NCBI GenBank assembly: GCA_913057945.1
Contig: CAJXOF010000002.1
Coordinates: forward strand, 1-64,000
Reading direction: 5' to 3'
Source: an uncultured Hyphomonadaceae bacterium
Lineage (GTDB): Bacteria; Pseudomonadota; Alphaproteobacteria; Caulobacterales; Hyphomonadaceae
DNA length: 64,000 bases
The notes under the pieces were generated by a model. It was not told the origin of the DNA. It saw only the letters and a program-made list of their open reading frames with translations, and searched no databases. Positions 60,807-64,000 of this stretch are shown in pieces (within the stretch, counting starts at the first letter, position 1; the number at the start of each line of letters is the position of its first letter). The translations under genes were made by a program, and so were the position numbers.

Positions 60807-61019
60807 ATGCAAACCATCCTGATGACTGGCTTCTACGTCGCGCTTGCGGCGCTGGTGGTCGTATTGGGGCTTGGCATCGCCAACATCGCCCGCACCGATG
60901 ACAAACAGGCGAGCCGGTCCAACAAGCTGATGCGTCTGCGCATCATGATTCAGGCGATCGTGATTGTGCTCCTTGTTGCGCTTGGCGTGACGCTGGGCGC
61001 AGTGAAGATCGGTTTCTGA
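60807..61019 (+). CDS. Small twin-transmembrane protein (HIG1-type)
   Basis: A 70-residue protein with two helices (about 4-25, LMTGFYVALAALVVVLGLGI; and about 46-68) linked by a polar basic loop (RTDDKQASRSNKLMRLR). The layout is that of the alphaproteobacterial twin-transmembrane HIG1-like proteins often found just before the cobalamin adenosyltransferase gene. It lies 11 bp from that gene. Function is unknown; HIG1 proteins are linked to respiratory complexes. Confidence 0.78.
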   Translation: MQTILMTGFYVALAALVVVLGLGIANIARTDDKQASRSNKLMRLRIMIQAIVIVLLVALGVTLGAVKIGF

Positions 61020-61030
61020 GGGGGCGCGTC

Positions 61031-61603
61031 ATGGTCAAACTGGACAAGATCTACACCCGCTCCGGTGACAAGGGAAAGACACGCCTCTCCACGGGTGAGC
61101 CGGTCGACAAATGGCATCCGCGCGTCGTTGCCTATGGCACGGTAGATGAGACCAATGCCGCGCTTGGCGTAGCCGCGCTCAAGGCCGAGGGCGATATGCT
61201 CGCCGCCATCCGCCGCATCCAGAACGACCTGTTCGACCTCGGCGCCGACCTCGCAACACCCGACCGGGGCAAGACCCTCGAATGGAATCCGCTGCGCATC
61301 ATTGAAAGCCAGGTGCTACGGCTTGAAACCGAAATCGACGCGATGAACGAGCATCTCGCCCCATTGGACAGCTTTATCCTGCCGGGCGGCAGCGAACTCG
61401 CCGCACATTTCCATGTCGCACGCACGCTGTGCCGCAGGGCCGAGCGGGAAGTCGCAGAAGTCTTCGCCATGGAAGACGAAATCGTCAGTCCCGAAGCGCT
61501 GGCCTACATCAACCGACTGTCGGACTGGATGTTCGTCGCCGGTCGTGTTGCCAACAATAATGGCGCTGACGACGTCAAATGGGTGCCCGGCGCGAACCGC
61601 TAG
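61031..61603 (+). CDS. Cob(I)alamin adenosyltransferase, PduO type
   Basis: A 190-residue protein beginning KLDKIYTRSGDKGKTRLSTG (ATP-binding N-terminal motif), with AYGTVDETNAALGVA, FILPGGSELAAHFHVARTLC and RRAEREV, the PduO family pattern. It makes adenosylcobalamin for enzymes such as methylmalonyl-CoA mutase. It overlaps the MBL gene (convergent) by 4 bp. Confidence 0.95.
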   Translation: MVKLDKIYTRSGDKGKTRLSTGEPVDKWHPRVVAYGTVDETNAALGVAALKAEGDMLAAIRRIQNDLFDLGADLATPDRGKTLEWNPLRIIESQVLRLETEIDAMNEHLAPLDSFILPGGSELAAHFHVARTLCRRAEREVAEVFAMEDEIVSPEALAYINRLSDWMFVAGRVANNNGADDVKWVPGANR

Positions 61604-62562
61604 GCGCGCTGCGTGTCTCGGACCTCTGCCATCAGGCCGAACAATTCAATCACGGGCGTGACCACGCCATCTCCGCGATATTCCCGGTAGAGTGTATCGA
61701 CATTGACGGCGATGCGTTCGGCGTCGCCCCAGCTTGAATAATCCCCGAGTGCGATATCCAGCGCGGCGTCGCGGACGCTGAGGCCGGCCTTGAACCGCTT
61801 GCGGGTTTCGGCGTCCACGAATTTCAGATATTCAGCGACGCGGCGGACCCCCGCCTTGTCCGTGACCGGACCATGTCCCGGCACAATGACATCGACGTCC
61901 ATCTCGCAGATCCGGTCGCACGCACCGACCCAGTTGGAGACTGGCCCTGCCCACATCAACGGCGTGCCATCAATGAACAGGATGTCGCCCGTGAAAACCG
62001 TCTTGTCGTCTGGCACATGTACCAAGACGTCGCCGGCTGTGTGAGCGGGGCCGACTTCGATCAGCTCGACCGCCTTGTCGCCGACTTTCAGGTCCATCTG
62101 GCCGGAAAAGGTCTGTGTCGGCGCGCGTTCCTCGACGCTGTCGAAATCAAACGGCGCAAAGATGTCGGCAAAATAGCTGCCGGCAGGTCCAAGCTGTCCG
62201 CCCAGTTTCTTGAACTGGGCCAGCATGGCAGGGGGGACTTCGATCATTTCCTTCGCGCTGGCTTCCGAAGCAATGATCTCCGCCTGCGGACAACAACCAT
62301 TGCCGTGGCAATGATCGCCATTCGCGTGCGTATTGACGATCACACCAATGTCCTCTGCCGCAAGACCGGTCGCGTCCTGCATCGCGCCAAGCATGGTGTG
62401 GGTGAGCGGCATGTCGAACAGCGTATCCACCAGCAGAGACTGGTCACCGTCCCGGATCAGGCCGGCATTCGACCAGCCCCACCCGCCATCCGGTTGCAGC
62501 CAGGCATAGAGCCCGTTGCCCAGACCCTTCAGGCCATGTGTGTAAGTCCAGCGCTCCGCCAT
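61600..62562 (-). CDS. MBL-fold metallo-hydrolase
   Basis: A 320-residue protein with the metal-binding block NTHANGDHCHGNG (about 97-109), a variant of HxHxDH with Asn at the second position that is common in this subfamily, followed by EVGPAHTAGDVLVHVPDD, FTGDILFIDGTPLMW and VPGHGPVTD. The substrate is unknown; the chain length fits glyoxalase II or beta-lactamase-like hydrolases of the cytoplasm. No signal peptide is seen. Confidence 0.87.
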   Translation of the reverse strand: MAERWTYTHGLKGLGNGLYAWLQPDGGWGWSNAGLIRDGDQSLLVDTLFDMPLTHTMLGAMQDATGLAAEDIGVIVNTHANGDHCHGNGCCPQAEIIASEASAKEMIEVPPAMLAQFKKLGGQLGPAGSYFADIFAPFDFDSVEERAPTQTFSGQMDLKVGDKAVELIEVGPAHTAGDVLVHVPDDKTVFTGDILFIDGTPLMWAGPVSNWVGACDRICEMDVDVIVPGHGPVTDKAGVRRVAEYLKFVDAETRKRFKAGLSVRDAALDIALGDYSSWGDAERIAVNVDTLYREYRGDGVVTPVIELFGLMAEVRDTQRA

Positions 62563-62616
62563 GATGTTCTCCCGTCCTCGCCCGCATCAAGTCAGGGAAT
62601 GGATGGGAGGGCAAGG

Positions 62617-64000
62617 TCAGAACCGGTCGAGCAGACGGCGAAGGTATTCGCGCTCTTCCTCATCGTCGGATTCATTGTAGCGCTGGCGCAGCTCTTCAAG
62701 GATATCCTTGGCGCGCTGGCGTTCAGTCACATCCGGAATATTGACCTCTTCGCCACTATTGCCCGGCCCGCCGGCGGGCCGGCCGAAGGGATCGCTGGTT
62801 TGAGCGTCCTGGCCATTGCGTTCCCGTTCCAGCGTGTCGAGCCGTTCGGCCAGATCGCGCGAGATTTCGGAGAGGGCATTGGTGGCCATATCCTGATTGC
62901 GGGCGGCGCGGCGCTCATTGCCTTGTTGCAGCGCGTCTTCGGCCTGGCGCTGGGCACGGCGAATATCTTCCAGCGCGTCCGGATCAACGCGCCCTTCGAG
63001 CGCGTTCTCGCCTTCGGTGCCAGCGCCTAATCCCTGTTCGCGGGCAAATTCCTCGACGAGCCGCCCGAGGCGAGCCTGCCGCTCGGCAAGTGATTCCGAT
63101 TGTCCGGGGCCGGAGCCTTCGCCGTCATTGCCTTCGGCAAACTCTCCGCCGCCGCTGCCGGGCCGTTCGCCATTCTCCTCGCCACCCCCTTGCGGGGATT
63201 CGGTCTGGCCGCTGCCCGCTTCGCCGCCGCCGGGCTCGCCGGATTCCTGTCCTTGCTGGGTGCCGGATTGCTGGCCCGATTGTTGGCCAGGCGCCTGACC
63301 ACCCTGTTCCTGTCCCGACTGGCCAGGGCGTTCGCCGCGTTCCTGGGCCAACGTGTCATCATTCAATTGGCGCTGCTCACGCAGGATTTCGGACAGGCGC
63401 CGCATGGCATCGGTCAGTTCCTGTTCTTCCGGCGGCAGGTCTTCCTGCTCGCCCTCGGCTTGCTGTCCGGGCATGCCAGGCATACCGCCCGATCCGGCCT
63501 GTCCCTGCTGGAATTCCAGATTCTGCAACATGTTCGTAATGTCTGAGAGCAGCTGCCGGGCCTGGTCTGTGGCGCCGGTTTCGGTGAGGTCCTGCAGCGC
63601 GTTCAGCATGTCCTCGAAATCCTGCCCGCCAAGATCGGGTCCGCCGGACATGGCTTCCTGATCCATCTGCATTTGCGGCTGCTCACCGCCATTCGCGATC
63701 GCTTCGGCCATCTTGGCGGCGAGGTATTCATTGGCCGCGTCCCGGAAGGCTTCCATACGCTGCTTGATCTCGTCTTCGGAGGCGCCGTCGCGTAGGGCCT
63801 GTTCGAGGGCCCGGCGCGCGGCTTCCAGCCGTCTCAGCGCATCGGCCGCGCTGCCATACTCCGCGCGCAGTGCCAGCGCCCAGAGCAGGGGGTCTACCTG
63901 TTCGGCTTCGTCTTTTGTAGCGGCTGCGTCGAGGATACTCCTGGCTGTCCGGAAGGTGAGGTAGACGCCCTGGTCACGGATATAGCGCTCACCCTTATAA
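62617..64000 (-). CDS. DUF4175 (TIGR02302-type) protein, C-terminal part (partial)
   Basis: The frame is open from the right edge of the window (first full codon at 63999) to a stop at 62617, about 460 residues. It begins inside the protein (YIRDQGVYLTFRTARSILDA), passes the helix ARRALEQALRDGASEDEIKQ, and continues into a very low-complexity Gly/Gln/Glu/Ser region (about 62950-63500) and the C-terminal DILEELRQRYNESDDEEERE, the TIGR02302 family pattern. These are large membrane proteins of alphaproteobacteria whose role is unknown; the membrane part lies beyond the window. Confidence 0.88.
   Translation of the reverse strand, partial: YKGERYIRDQGVYLTFRTARSILDAAATKDEAEQVDPLLWALALRAEYGSAADALRRLEAARRALEQALRDGASEDEIKQRMEAFRDAANEYLAAKMAEAIANGGEQPQMQMDQEAMSGGPDLGGQDFEDMLNALQDLTETGATDQARQLLSDITNMLQNLEFQQGQAGSGGMPGMPGQQAEGEQEDLPPEEQELTDAMRRLSEILREQRQLNDDTLAQERGERPGQSGQEQGGQAPGQQSGQQSGTQQGQESGEPGGGEAGSGQTESPQGGGEENGERPGSGGGEFAEGNDGEGSGPGQSESLAERQARLGRLVEEFAREQGLGAGTEGENALEGRVDPDALEDIRRAQRQAEDALQQGNERRAARNQDMATNALSEISRDLAERLDTLERERNGQDAQTSDPFGRPAGGPGNSGEEVNIPDVTERQRAKDILEELRQRYNESDDEEEREYLRRLLDRF

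Noticed and set aside
62950-63500. Gly/Gln/Glu-rich repeats as a repeat array or CRISPR
   Set aside because: The DNA is low complexity inside a coding frame; there is no regular repeat-spacer pattern.

Overview
The window looks like a chromosomal segment of a motile alphaproteobacterium, most likely of the Caulobacterales/Hyphomonadaceae type (inferred from gene content; no rRNA marker is present). The pointers are a complete PhyR-NepR-EcfG general stress response module with GGAAC-N16-CGTT promoters, FlaF and FlbT beside the flagellin, MmcB behind a GAAC-N7-GAAC LexA box, and a coiled-coil gene upstream of zapA. Coding density is high, G+C is moderately high, and I see no insertion sequence, prophage, integrase or CRISPR array.

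Layout. 1-2.0 kb: the 3' end of etfA, a short-chain dehydrogenase and a 3-hydroxybutyryl-CoA dehydrogenase. 2.0-11.5 kb: a stress-response island with a second EcfG-like sigma factor behind a 42-bp palindrome and a 52-codon ORF, a three-gene envelope operon (DUF883, holin-like, membrane protein) divergent from a Crp/FNR regulator, phyR divergent from nepR-ecfG-sensor kinase, a small lipoprotein, an entericidin, a DUF1328 protein and an AI-2E-type permease. Several of these have EcfG promoters readable base by base. 11.5-17.2 kb: a GH3 glycosidase and a sodium/solute symporter divergent from a LacI regulator. 17.2-21.6 kb: a large hybrid kinase and a second PhyR-like protein.

21.6-53.9 kb is one long flagellar cluster in about ten transcription units: fliL/DUF6468/motE-like; fliF-fliH-like-fliN-fliP-fliG; motB-flgE-flgK-flgL-flgI; fliM-motA-periplasmic protein-flgF-flgG-flgA-flgH-fliL2; fliK-flgD; flgJ-flgN-like; flagellin-flaF-flbT-DUF1217; fliI; and flgB-flgC-fliE-fliQ-flhA-fliR-flhB-fliJ-like. 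It encodes nearly all rod, hook, ring, export and motor parts plus one flagellin, but no chemotaxis genes and no recognised flagellar regulator other than FlbT and FlaF. A diguanylate cyclase follows directly.

53.9-64 kb is housekeeping: tRNA-Arg(CCT), a thermonuclease-like protein, RpoH, an SOS-type operon (mmcB plus a small protein ending in a QMDLF clamp-binding motif), transketolase, a zauP-like/zapA pair, a small membrane protein, a cobalamin adenosyltransferase, an MBL-fold hydrolase and a truncated DUF4175 gene. The most interesting points are the stress-response promoter set with a probable leaderless Crp gene and a possible stress sRNA, the duplicated EcfG and PhyR components, and the LexA-controlled gene for a probable sliding-clamp-binding protein.
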